A DNA stretch of 64,000 nt, from positions 13,371,501 through 13,435,500 of the forward strand of contig WPIO01000004.1 in the NCBI GenBank assembly GCA_009760855.2. The letters are read 5' to 3'. The position numbers were made by a program, and so were the translations under genes. This stretch comes from Cristatella mucedo (lineage: Eukaryota > Bryozoa > Phylactolaemata > Cristatellidae). Shown here piece by piece: positions 1 to 10,744 of this stretch. The notes beneath the pieces were generated by a model. It was not told where the DNA came from and searched no databases. It was given only the letters and a program-made list of their open reading frames with translations. Position 1 is the first letter of the stretch; each line of letters opens with the position of its first letter.

Positions 1-944
1 CACCGACGAATTTCGGTGGATCGCCGTAATGCGTCACCACGTGCGGGCCACTGGCCGCTGCCGCCATTGCTGCACAGCTGCGCCCAATGAGTACTCACCA
101 ACATTCTCGTAGTTATGCAACTGGTTGACCCGATGCCGGTGAAGGTCGGCATCTGCATCGTTCACCGGCGGCGGTGCCGGGTCCAAAGAGCTGGTCTGCA
201 ACCAGCACAGGACAGGCAATAAGCAAGGGCGCACTATGCCAGCCACCCACTGGGAGACAGCAGCCGACTTTCGCAGCCAACAAATAGATGTGCACGTGAG
301 CGCAATCGAGCCGCTGCTGCTATGTGGCATCAAATGCATACGGTAACCCTCAGAGCCGGTAACTGGTCAATTCGTTGCAGGACTATTCGACGGCGTAGAT
401 TATGAAAAGTGCACATCCATTGATTACTTACACGAACGTAGCCACAACATTAATTTAATTTCTTAGCAGTGCATTATAAAATAACCCGAATTGTCAGAGC
501 CAAATCGTCTTGCGACAAATTGTCGTAGAACCAGGTGACACCCCTCACCCCCCCTACTAGGCCACCTGATCCATCTCCCGGGGACATATGCCCCTCCCTG
601 CCCACCCCTAAGGTACGCCACTGCACTGCCTGCTGCAGGTCACATGCAGGTCATACACTCAACCGCTGCACACCTTTCTGTTACCCTTCGGCTTCGGATA
701 ATCAGCACAAGAAATGGACGCTCAGCAGTGTGCCGGCTCAGCAGGGCCGTCAAGCGGGGCTGCCACATCGACGGCCTCTGCTATGTGAGACCGCCGCCTA
801 CCACGAAGTGGTTTTCAGTGCCGCAGCGCCAGACGCTGGCTTAAATCTATGAAATGGAGCCCCGTGGTACGGAGGAGTAAAGTGAGACGGTCGATGAGGC
901 TAGCAGCAAAAGCACATTCCTCCGCCGCCTGCCGTACTGCATAC
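1..944. other. Unassigned stretch at the left edge
   Basis: I see no convincing gene or repeat family in this stretch. Reading frames on both strands are short and have no recognisable domain. The only notable texture is a C-rich patch around 535-600. The right limit is set by the start of the LINE A reading frame, whose coding signal can be followed back to about position 945. Confidence 0.5.
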
Positions 945-3165
945 ACAAGGTAGCGATCTGTCATCACTGGTAGATTGCTACAACACGACACTAGCTGATA
1001 CGCTCGACGAGTTTGCACCTTTGACAAAGCGCACTGTGCGCCCCCGCCCAGACGGCCTATGGTTTACCACAGACATTAAACTAGCCAAGTCTACTAAACG
1101 AAAGCTTGAAAAGGCATACAAAAGATCCGGACTAACTGTCCATCGACAGGCATATGAAGACTACTGTAGGTCGTACCAATCGATCCTAGCAAAGGCTAAG
1201 TCTAGCTTCTATAGAAACATTGTTGAATCACAGATGCACAATCCAAAAATGCTGATGTCGACAATAAACCATCTCCTTAACCGTTCCCAGGTTAGCTCCT
1301 TACCTGATGATCCTTGTGATGATCTAGCCGATCGCTTCTCTCGATTCTTTGTGCAGAAGATAGACAAAATCAGGGAATCCATCCCTACGATGACAACCTT
1401 CCCACTAGAATGCTGTTCCTCGGTTCCTGGCTGCGCCTCAATGTCTGCATTTAAACAGGTCACTAGTGATGTAGTCCTAAAGCTCGTATCTCAATCAAAG
1501 AAGACAACAAGTCCACTGGACCCTATTCCCACTGTCCTGCTCCTACGTTGCATTGATCTGCTGCTGCCATGCATAACCAACTTAAGCAACTACCGCCCAG
1601 TCTCCCTTCTACCATTCCTATCAAAGACACTGGAACGGGTCGTGGCAGACCAGCTGAACTCGTATATCGAAACCTCACACCTTGCTAGTAAGTTCCAGTC
1701 TGGCTTTAGAGCTAATCACTCCACAGAGTCAGCATTGCTTCGGGTATACAACGACCTACTTAGGAATGCAGACATGGGTAGAGTGTCTCTTCTTGTTTTG
1801 CTCGATCTTTCGGCAGCTTTTGATACCATCGATCACAAAGTACTTCTAGAGCGCCTCTCATCTCGCCTGGGCATCACTGGCACTGCTCTGCAGTGGTTCA
1901 GGTCCTATCTCAGTGGGAGACTCCAGAGTGTTGACGTGAATGGACAAAGATCATCTGAAGTACCTCTAAAATATGGAGTACCTCAGGGCTCTGTGCTAGG
2001 TCCGGTCCTTTTCACCGTTTATACTCTCCCTCTCGCTGATGTGATTGCCAAGCACAGTCTAGGCTTTCACTTCTATGCGGATGACACTCAGTTGTACCTT
2101 TGCTTTGATCCCTCCCAGCCTTCGAGCACCTCAAATTCTCTCAACTCACTTGCTGCATGCATTGATGACATCCGCACATGGATGGCAGCAAATTTTCTAA
2201 AACTAAACGATGATAAAACTAACTTACTAGTTATGGGCAAACCTAGTGTTATTCAGAAATTGGAAAGGCTGACTTTCAAAATTGGCTCTGCCAGCATATC
2301 TCCGGTTGCATCAGCTCGAAATCTAGGTGTCATATTCCAAAGCGACCTCTCGTTAGACGACCACATCAGCTCCACAGTCAAATCAGCCTATTTTCAGCTT
2401 CATAACATTGCTAAAATTAGGGCTTGTTTAGATAAGGATACCACGTCCAAGTTGGTCCATGCATTCGTGACATCTCGTCTCGACTTCTGCAACTCACTGC
2501 TTACTGGCCTACCAGCATGTGCGATCAGGCGATTGCAGCTGGTGCAAAAACTCTGCAGCTAGGCTTGTCTGTCGTGAGCGTCGCAGTTGCCACATTACTC
2601 CACTTCTCGCCGACCTGCACTGGTTACCAGTCAAGCAACGGATTGACTTCAAGGTTTTGTCGCTCACTTTTAGGTCTCTTCATTCTATGGCTCCAGCCTA
2701 TCTTTCAGATATACTACCCCATCAGGCAAAGCATCGTACCACTCGCTTTTCGGAATCCAACAGTCTAGAAATACCTCGTACAAACCTTAAATCCTTTGGA
2801 GACCGTGCATTTAGCTCGTATGCTCCCACAGCCTGGAACTCCCTCCCGACCTGCATCAGAACATCCCCTGACCTGACCACATTTAAAAGAAACTTAAAAA
2901 CATACCTATTTAGGACAGCATTTAGTGGGTCCTTGTGATTCGTCCTCGATGTGCTTATGCGTGCTGACACTGTTCATGCTGCCACTAACCACATTTGCAT
3001 GCTGACCCAGTGCATGTAACCCCTAACCATGTTATTCATTTTGTTTGTTTTTCAAGCATGATTTTACTTACTATTCTATTGCGTATCACTTTGCAGCAAA
3101 TGTAAAGCGCCTAGAAAGAGATTAAGTTCTCTGAGGGCGCTTTATCAAGTGCAATATTATTATAG
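945..3165 (+). pseudogene. LINE family A copy, reverse transcriptase plus 3' tail
   Basis: This is a 5'-truncated non-LTR retrotransposon of the CR1/L2 type. The product would copy its own RNA into DNA at the target site. The frame can be read from about 945 (a D-C-Y-N-T-T-L segment near 980-1000) and is open from 1021 to 2562. It carries N-Y-R-P-V-S near 1588, F-Q-S-G-F-R near 1693, the first catalytic Asp in L-D-L-S-A-A-F-D-T near 1800, P-Q-G-S near 1981 and an intact Y-A-D-D at 2074-2085. Two lesions are visible. An in-frame gap near 1582 removes the roughly 40 residues that normally precede N-Y-R-P-V-S. One extra A in an A-run at 2546-2550 shifts the frame, so the C-terminal part (W-L-P-V-K-Q-R-I-D-F-K-V, W-N-S-L-P) continues in another frame to 2938. 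The 3' UTR runs to an ATT-rich end. No endonuclease domain remains. It is the most complete reverse transcriptase of this family in the window. Confidence 0.9.
3100..3165 (+). repeat. Conserved hairpin 3' tail of LINE A
   Basis: The tail contains G-C-G-C-C at about 3108 and G-G-C-G-C at about 3136, enclosing an A-G-A-G-A / T-C-T-C-T pair around a short loop. The same arrangement recurs in every LINE A tail here and in SINE family 2. In known CR1/L2 elements such 3' stem-loops are bound by the element's reverse transcriptase; that role is inferred here. Confidence 0.7.
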
Positions 3166-3172
3166 TGTGCCA

Positions 3173-3268
3173 GCAGGCAGAGGAATGCCTCTGGAATGCA
3201 GGCAGAGGAATGCCTCTGGAATGCAGACAGAGGAATGCCTCTGGAATGCAGGCAGAGGAATGCCTCTG
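3173..3268. repeat. 25-bp minisatellite, about 3.8 units
   Basis: Four near-identical units begin at 3173, 3198, 3223 and 3248; only one base differs in unit 3 and the last unit is cut short. Each unit holds the inverted pair C-A-G-A-G-G / C-C-T-C-T-G, so both strands read almost alike. It starts right after the ATT-rich end of the LINE A copy. Confidence 0.9.
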
Positions 3269-3424
3269 CGCATGAGCTCATTCTCATATCCAAGCATGCG
3301 AGCATGTGTTAATATGTGCTTTGTACATACGCAGGCATCATGCATGCGTATTTATGTACCCTTGTTCTCTTATAGTGCTGTACACACGTGTCAAACCTTT
3401 AACTATTATTATTATTATCCTGTT

Positions 3425-3472
3425 ATTTGCACACCCACACCCATATAGTGACATGGGTGTGGGTGTGCAAAT
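3425..3472. repeat. Perfect 20-bp inverted repeat (hairpin)
   Basis: Arms 3425-3444 and 3453-3472 are perfect reverse complements around an 8-nt loop, ATAGTGAC. The arms are built from C-A-C-A-C-C-C type sequence on the left and its complement on the right. No flanking transposon ends are evident. Confidence 0.9.
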
Positions 3473-4114
3473 GCACACATGCACAAACTTACGAGCACAC
3501 GTACGGCTGGGTTGTTGTTCGCGTTATCGGCTAGAATTAAACGTTTTCATGCCTCTGGACTAATCTATTAAGAGCATCTATTGCTCGGCAGAGGCAAGCA
3601 GAAGCAAGCAATGAACGACCTTGTGAGTGAGTGACTGGACCTTGAAGTCGATTCTTGGTAGGGGCTCAGCAGTGCAGTGTTGGTGAGGCTGAGTTGGTAA
3701 CACAGCTGCTGCTGCGTCATGACAGGCTGTAAGCCAAGCTGTACGGTTTTGTATCAACTGCTAGCAGTCGTTGTAAGTGCACGAAGACTTGGCGAGTACT
3801 TATTTACAGACGACCACACATGGGACAAGACAAATCCGCAGATCAGCTTTACTGTGGCATCCTTAGCTTAGGAAGTCCGTTTTTTGCAATCACACATTGG
3901 TTACACTTGTACAGCTTATTTCTAACAGCAGACTTGACAGCAAAGGTGGGGTAGGGTCATCATCTATCTGTCGATGCATTTGCTGCGCACACAGAATAGT
4001 CAATGCCTGGCACTGGCACTCGAGCAGCAGAGGGAAGGAAGGAAGCAGCTACAAGGAGCACGCCCACACTCGAGCCTCCGTGGCAGCCGGCGATTGGGGC
4101 GGGCACCGCGAGTT
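3473..4114. other. Unassigned stretch
   Basis: No gene or repeat family is recognised here. Open frames are short and lack domain signatures. Confidence 0.5.
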
Positions 4115-4362
4115 ACAATAATAGTAATAATACATTTGATATCGCACCCTCAGAGAACTCACTCTCTTTCTAGGCACTTGAAATTGCTGCAAAGGAAGCA
4201 CAATCGAATGGTGAGTGGTATCATGCTTGATAAATAACAAGAATAATAATAATAATAATAATAGTAATAATACATTTGCTACACTTGAAATTGCTGCAAA
4301 GGAAGCACGATCGAATGGTGAGTGGTATCATGTTTGATAAACAACAATAATAATAATAATAA
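4115..4362 (-). repeat. Two serial LINE A 3' tails in (AAT)n
   Basis: Two solitary LINE A 3' ends in minus orientation (about 4117-4240 and 4261-4345) are separated by AAT arrays. Both end at the same internal point (around T-T-G-A-T-A-A-A), and they sit directly downstream (in element orientation) of a longer LINE A copy. The second tail has lost the hairpin part. The pattern suggests repeated insertion at, or slippage within, the ATT-rich end. Confidence 0.8.
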
Positions 4363-5555
4363 TGCACTTGATTAAGCACCCTCAGAGAACTCAATCTCTT
4401 CCTAGGCGCTTTACATCAGCTGAAAAGGGAACTGCGATTGAATGGTGAGTAATATCATGCTTGATAAACAGCATGAAAAACATGTTTAGGGGTGACATGC
4501 ACAGCATCAGCATGCAAATGTGGTTAGTGGCATCAAGCACAGTGTCAGCATAAGCACAAAGTTCAAGTCACAGGGACTGACTAAATGCTAGGATAACTAG
4601 ATGCATTTTCAGTTTCTTTTTAAATGTGGTAAAGTCAGGAGATGTCGTGACACAAGTCGGGAGTGAATTCCAGGCTTTGGGAGCATACAAACTAAAGGCT
4701 CGGTCTCCAAAGGATTTGAGGTCTGTACGAGATATTGGTAAACAATTAGATTTCGAAAAGCAGGTGGTATGATGCTTGGCCGGGTGGGGGAGAAGATCTG
4801 AGAGATAAGCTGGAGCCAAAGAATGAAGTGACCTAAAAGTGAGCGACAAAACCTTAAAGTCAATCTGTTGCTTGACTGGTAGCCAGTACAGGTCAGCGAG
4901 AAGTGGTGTGATGTGGCAGTTGCGACGCTCACGACAGACAAGCCCAGCTACCGAGTTTTGCACCAACTGTTAAGTGCCTGATCGCACAGGCCGGTAGACC
5001 AGAAAGCAGTGAGTTACAGAAGTCAAGACGAGATGTCACAAATGCATAGACCAATTTAGATATGGTATACCTGTCTAAACAAGCCCGAATTTTAGCAATG
5101 TTAGGTAGCTGAAAGTAGGCAGACTTGACTGTGCAGCTGATGTAGTCGTCTAATGAAAGACCACTTTGGAACACGACACCTAGATTTCGTGCAGATTCAA
5201 CAGGAGCTATGCTGGCAGAGACGATTTTGAGTGTTAGCCTTTCCAATTTCTGAATCCCACTTGGTTTCCCCATAACTAGTAAGTCGGTTTTATCCTCTTT
5301 CAATTTATGAAAACTTGCCACCGCCCATGTGCAGATCTCATCAATACATGCAGCAAAGGAGTCGAAAGAATTTGACGTGCTCGAGGGCTGGGAAGGATCA
5401 AAGCACAGGTGCAACTGAGTGTCATCTGCACAAAAGTGAAAGCCTAGATTGTGCCTGGCAATCACATCGGCCAGAGGAAGAGTGATGACCGTGAAAAGAC
5501 CGAGACCATGAACGGAGCCCTGAGGTACTGCACACTTCAGAGGTTCCTCGGATTC
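4363..5555 (-). pseudogene. LINE family A copy, 5'-truncated in the RT palm
   Basis: On the minus strand this copy begins at the P-Q-G-S region (about 5535) and runs through the catalytic box, thumb and C-terminal part to the 3' tail next to AAT repeats. The catalytic tetrad reads C-A-D-D instead of Y-A-D-D (near 5430), and the frame breaks near 4960-4985, where a 2-nt length difference relative to the other copies separates the palm frame from the C-terminal W-L-P-V-K-Q-Q-I-D-F-K-V frame. Everything upstream of P-Q-G-S, including the first catalytic Asp and any endonuclease, is missing. It is a dead copy. Family membership is clear from near-collinear similarity to the 945-3165 copy. Confidence 0.9.
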
Positions 5556-8170
5556 TCACGAGACATGCGCAAAGCGGTGCCGAGAGCCGGTGCCTACGCA
5601 CCGCCCCCAGTCACGCATGGTGCAGATGTACGTGGTGCAGCCTCTCTCGTCCAGGCCGCACACACGGCACGAGCTGGTGGTGTAGCAGACTGCTGGCTGC
5701 CACCGCGCTCCAGCGCTCCAGCCACGAGCAGCTCTTTGCCGTCGGGCTGCGTTTATTCGCAGGCTTGCACAGCTAGTTCACACGGTCAACAGGGGGTGCT
5801 GGTGCTCAGGCAGGTGCCGCTATTAGGTATGCTATTAGGCTAGCGAATTAGGTATGCTAGCGAGCACGCACTCCAGCGCCTCCAGTTGAGCCTTCAACCG
5901 ACGGAAAAATAGGAGCTGATAAAAGGCAGCCGAGCTAGGCAAATGAGACCGAGCTGACGAAGCAGCCCTACATCCGGGGCCGAAGCAGCCCTGCATCCGG
6001 GTGGGCAGTGCATGCAGTGACAGAAATAAGCAGCTAGCCAAGATTGCATGGTACTGAGTGAGCTGAAGCAGCCTCGTGATTGCAACATGCCCCGAGCAAA
6101 AGGTGATCTCGGTTTCGAACTTGCGAACCAAGCGGACCAGCAGCCAACGTTGCCAGCTCGGACGCATGCCGAATGCTGGCCGACTGAGGTTGTCAAGGAT
6201 GGTTTCATCGTGGCCAAGACATGGAATTTTGGAAAAATCTACAGGCACGGCCACTTGCAGAGGGCCAGTACGATGTGAAGTCCAAAAAGAGGCAAAGTAT
6301 GAATATATTTCAGAGACCAGCACAGTCACCGACCGCTAGCCGTACCGAAAGACTGAGCTCTCGGATCGGGAGATGAGGATCGTGCATCCGGTGTAAATTT
6401 TGTAAACCGGTATCGGATCGCTGAACAGCACAGATCTACTAGAGCCCTTGTTCAAATTGCCAGCAGCAGCTAGCTAGCAGGCTTTCGCTGAGTCCCAGTA
6501 CAAGGCCTGGTACGTGCGATTTCGGCAGCTCCCGATTACTTACCGATGGGAAGTATTAGGCGGAAAACAAGTACTCAGGAGACCAGCAGGACGTTTACGA
6601 AGGACCACACGCACGGACAAACGTCTGGGCTTTTGTAGGAGGCCGCAAAAAAAATCGATTGAGAATTACAAAAAAGCACTAGCTCCCTAAAAGCAGACCC
6701 TTGGATCAACAGAAGCAAGGTAATGCCAGTAAGGCTCGCAGAAACTAAGGCATCTACAGAAGTTTACATTCAAGCCTTCAGTAAACAGCAGCCACGGTGC
6801 TGCGAAGTTTTGAGTAACAAACTCTAAACTCAGGAATGGTCTTAGAAGTACTGTCTGGAGGGAAGGGGCAACAGGGTCTCAATGGCAGCACCACTGCAGA
6901 AACTATATCGCAACTCTAGGAAGTCATAGAATGTATCGAGACGACTTTGATCTTCGCCTTCAACTTGTCCTGCCAAAGCATGCATGCTCGCTATTCTTCT
7001 CAGAGCACTATCGAAAACATTGGCACAGCATCACATGAGAGCTATATCTCTTTATAGGCACTTCACACGTATGCGTCCATCGGTTAGCAATAATAGTGTG
7101 CACGGTTCCAAAGCGCAAAATTGAGCGGTCAACTTAGGCAGCTTTGCAGGCAAATATCGCTTGCTGCTGCTGCTGCCTAGTGCTGCAAGTCGGGCAAGCA
7201 CCAGGACTCGGATCACGACAGGGTTCAAGATTTCGGCGCCCAGAACCGAATACAAGGAGCCAAGTAATCGACGCTAGCTGGCTGCGTGCCTCTGCCACCG
7301 GCAGGCAGGCCCTCCCCCGCGGGCCCTCTCGGCAACCCGACGGATACGATGCACGATGGATGGCCAGACCTGCTGCTTCAGGTGGATGTCACGTGACCAC
7401 CTCGTTGCAACAGCGCCACCTAGCGGGACGGCTCGAACCACCCGGCCTGCGATGTACTTGCGCGATGAGTGATACACTGAGGCGTCTATCCTTTCAAAAG
7501 CACCAGTCGCAACGGGAAGTGAATTCACTAGCCTTTCGATTGTCATGCCTGCTGCAGACGACACATTTTTTCAAGTACATAGGTTAGGGCAAGCGATTGG
7601 GGGGGGGGACAAAACATGGTTGATTCTAGATATTTTCCAGCAGTGGCGCAGAGCCCACTCGGACCGTGCTGGATTTTCAAAATAAAGAAAGGGAGCAGAA
7701 GAAGCGTCTGACGACGAAGAGCCGAGCGCCACGTGGCACAAGCCAGCACAAAAACCTCGTCGGTCGCCATGTGATCAAGGCCTGAAGCACGAAGCCTCGC
7801 ACAATGCGCCACTCCCAAAAAAGAAAAAGCCCAGTGTTGGAGCAGAGCGCAAAGAAAATAAAGCCACTACTTTTGGCGGTGGTTTCAAGCGAGCACTGCC
7901 ACTCTCAGAAAACTCATTTTTGCTTCGGAAGCGTGCTGTACGTTTACTTACAGTAGGAGCTCTGCTTGGGTTGCGGTGTTCGAGATACTCATTGGCCGGT
8001 GGAGAGCCTAGAACACAAATAGAAGGTGCATTAATAAACTAGCCGTGCACTGAGAGGCACCCAAGGCGGGACCGACTGAATTCTCCAACTAGACGTAGAA
8101 ACCATTTGCTGTAACAGAAACTAGCTTCACCATGGCATGTTCAGCAGAAATTAGTACCAGATCCAACACT
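5556..8170. other. Unassigned 2.6-kb stretch
   Basis: No supported gene. A short direct repeat (T-T-A-G-G-T-A-T-G-C-T) recurs near 5823-5860, and a CTG run lies at about 7164. Open frames up to about 160 codons occur on both strands but none shows a domain, a clear splice pattern or codon bias I could defend. A minus-strand frame at 7274-7564 is the least random-looking, without recognisable motifs. Confidence 0.4.
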
Positions 8171-8171
8171 A

Positions 8172-8275
8172 TCATAATAATAACAATATTAATAATAATA
8201 CATTTGTATAGTGCCCACAGATAACTTAATCTCGTTATTTCTAGGCACTTTACAATGTTATAAAAGAAGCATGAC
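8172..8275 (-). repeat. Solitary LINE A 3' tail
   Basis: AAT repeats are followed by the reverse complement of the LINE A hairpin tail (T-T-G-T-A-T-A-G-T-G-C-C ... C-T-A-G-G-C-A-C-T-T-T-A-C). No coding part remains. Confidence 0.8.
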
Positions 8276-8282
8276 ACTAAGC

Positions 8283-8400
8283 GGTGCTTGCAACAGCAGC
8301 GCAGCAGCAGCAGCCAAGCAGCATCAGCAACAGAGCACAGAAGCAGTAGCAATCAGGAAGCAGCAGCAGCAGCAGTAACAAGAAAGCAGCATTGTCATCA
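8283..8400. repeat. Imperfect CAG-rich tract
   Basis: CAG and CAA triplets dominate this tract, with a pure CAG run near 8362-8376. Both strands are open through much of it, giving Gln-rich or Leu/Cys-rich frames, so the open frames say little about coding. Confidence 0.7.
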
Positions 8401-8522
8401 TCAGCAGCCCACAAATACCACGCAAGCGATACAACACAGGAACCCTTGAGAAAATAGCTTATGTAAACGGTAAAAGAGTGAACATAAAAGAATATGAGCA
8501 CATGCCTGATCGGCGTGCTTAT

Positions 8523-8593
8523 TACAATGTAAAGCGCCTAGAAAGAGATTGGGTTCTGAAGGCACTATTAAAAATGTATTATTGTTATTATAT
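8523..8593 (+). repeat. Solitary LINE A 3' tail
   Basis: This is the tail hairpin (T-G-T-A-A-A-G-C-G-C-C-T-A-G-A-A-A-G-A-G) followed by an ATT-rich end. It is oriented opposite to the tail at 8172-8275. Confidence 0.8.
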
Positions 8594-8721
8594 GATAAGT
8601 AGTATGGGATAGGTTTGCGCCTCACAAAGCCAGATGAGCTGGTAGCATTGACTGCATGTCCACAGGCTAGGTTGCTATGATACTCACTGACAATGCATAC
8701 TTACACATTTCATATAATACA

Positions 8722-8865
8722 ATATAATTTATTTGTATAGCGCCCTAGGAGAACTATATCTCTATTCAGGCACTTCACAAATACCACGGGGCTCGAGTCC
8801 TCGACATCGGCAGCCAGACCTTGATCTGAGCAAACACCTTAACCACTGGGCCAAACCAGCTCGGC
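8722..8865 (-). mobile_element. SINE family 2 copy
   Basis: Read on the minus strand, a tRNA-like head with C-C-C-A-G-T-G-G-T-T-A-A-G-G (A box region) and an altered B box (G-A-G-G-A-C-T-C-G-A-G-C-C-C-C) is followed by a LINE-A-like tail and an AT-rich end. Short, non-autonomous and untranslated. Confidence 0.75.
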
Positions 8866-9487
8866 ATATGATGCTATTACTAATGCAACGGTTAAGATAA
8901 ATACAGTTTTCCATGTTCAGGTTAAGCTGTTTCTCTTGCAATCCGAGAATGGGTTGTCTATGCAGATAGCATTGAGCAGTGCTACAGGATATTCCCAATT
9001 TAGACTCGACCAATGCACCAACAACGGGAAGGGGTACGGTCTGAATGGTAGCTCTTTAGGATAGGCTGCTCTTAAATAGAGGTTAAATAAGAAAGACAAA
9101 TCCATTAGCTTAGGAGGGCAGCTAGGTCGCGCCGGGCACAAGGAGATGGGGCTATATGCATATATTAATAGATATCCTACAGATATTTATATAGACATCA
9201 TATGTTTACACAAAGATGGGGCTATATGCAAAGGCGGAATTGGGTTGAGTCTGATTGCTACTGCAGCAACGTAGGGTAATCACTGAAACCAGAACAAAAA
9301 ATGTTAGGCAAACGTCGGCTGGATACTGACGTCAACTCACCATGAGATCAATTGTGGGTCATTTAGTGCCAAGCTAGCGCTTCGGTGCCGTTCAATGAAG
9401 GGCTGCGTAGACCAAAGGGAACGGCTGCAGGCAGGGTAGCGGGCAAAGTGCGGATCGCCCAGAAAAAAAGCCAAGATGGTAGAAGAA

Positions 9488-9546
9488 GTGGGAGACAGAC
9501 AGACAGTCACAGACAGACAGACAGTCACAGACAGTCACAGAGAGAG

Positions 9547-9629
<83 letters not shown>

Positions 9630-9654
9630 GACAGACAGACAGAGACAGAGAGAC

Positions 9655-9725
<71 letters not shown>
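9488..9725. repeat. Compound GACA/(GA)n microsatellite
   Basis: A GACA-type start (9491-9555) leads into long pure GA arrays at about 9551-9620 and 9671-9725. The apparent Arg-Glu or Ser-Leu proteins in this stretch are translation artefacts. Confidence 0.95.
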
Positions 9726-9728
<3 letters not shown>

Positions 9729-9735
9729 TGATGAC

Positions 9736-9822
9736 CATTAATAATAATAATAATACATTTGTACAGATATGCCTTCAGAGAACTATATCTCTTCCTCCTC
9801 CTCCTCCTGCACTTTACATATG
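9736..9822 (-). repeat. LINE A tail fragment
   Basis: AAT repeats, then a diverged tail (A-G-A-G-A-A-C-T-A-T-A-T-C-T-C-T-T) containing a small CTC expansion near 9792. It abuts the GA array. Confidence 0.6.
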
Positions 9823-10080
9823 GTGCTGAGGACGTGTAGTACAGAGGGCCCAAGAAATCAAGCACACCCCCCTAGGGGGGCCAGTTGCAGCCACCCCGAG
9901 GTGCCGGTTGCACAACAGCTGCTGACTTGCATGTTCTAGCAGGGCCCAACCGGCAGCTCAATTCGTCGTCACCGCCGACCTGGGGCACAGCCCGCTCCCC
10001 CTAGCAGGGCTTGATGGACGTGTGGCTCTACTCAGACTAGTAGTGAAGATGCTGCCCGGCTGCTGCAGTGGTGTGCCCGG
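9823..10080. other. Candidate downstream intron of the tyrosine-motif gene
   Basis: This stretch lies just past the splice donor of the minus-strand gene, so it should be intronic in that model. I could not find the next exon here or further left. Confidence 0.4.
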
Positions 10081-10086
10081 ACTCAC
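10081..10086 (-). other. Splice donor after exon 2
   Basis: On the minus strand the sequence reads G-C-G-A-G followed by GTGAGT, a near-perfect donor. It ends the long exon in phase 1. The open frame continues only about 14 codons past it before a stop. Confidence 0.7.
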
Positions 10087-10688
10087 CTCGCCTGCCCTCC
10101 AGCACCGCGCCCCTGCTGCTGCTATCGACGTCGGTGCCCAGGAACGCAAACTGCTTAGGTGGCACGCTCGGCGGTGGCGAGCGCATTTGGGTGGCCTTCA
10201 GTGCTGCCCCGACGAAAGCCGCTGCAAGTGGCCTCGGAGCGCTCACAGACTTCACTTCCGAGTACACGTCTGCATGCACGGCCACGGCATCGCTCTGCAA
10301 GCCGACAGCGGCCGGTGTGCCAAAGCTGGCGGCCGGCGCCATGCTCGACAAGGGCACTCGGGCAGGTGCGGCAGTCCAAGGCTTGATCGCCGGACTGCTC
10401 GTGGCGATGGCAGCGGCAGCTCCACGGGGCAAGCCGTGGCCCCTGTAGTGGCCCTGCTTGCTCCTGCTGCTGCCATGATAGGCTACCCCGACATGAGCTG
10501 TGTCGATGCTCGAAGTGGCATACAGGCTGTCTCCAGCATCGTCGGCGGACTTTTGGCGCTTGTCCTTGAACAGCTTGACCTTGCTGGGACTGACATCTCG
10601 CTGGATGCAATCGTAGCTGCCGTCCTCCTCCCCATCACCCTTCTCGTAAGTCGAGGCGGCAGAGGCGCCAGAGCTCACGAGCGCACCC

Positions 10689-10744
<56 letters not shown>

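Noticed and set aside
3149-3448. Small protein over the 25-bp minisatellite
   Set aside because: The near-palindromic repeat gives open frames on both strands; no other support.
9392-9865. Ser-Leu or Arg-Glu repeat proteins
   Set aside because: Pure translation of GA/CT arrays; the same holds at 46.7, 47.5 and 52.2 kb.
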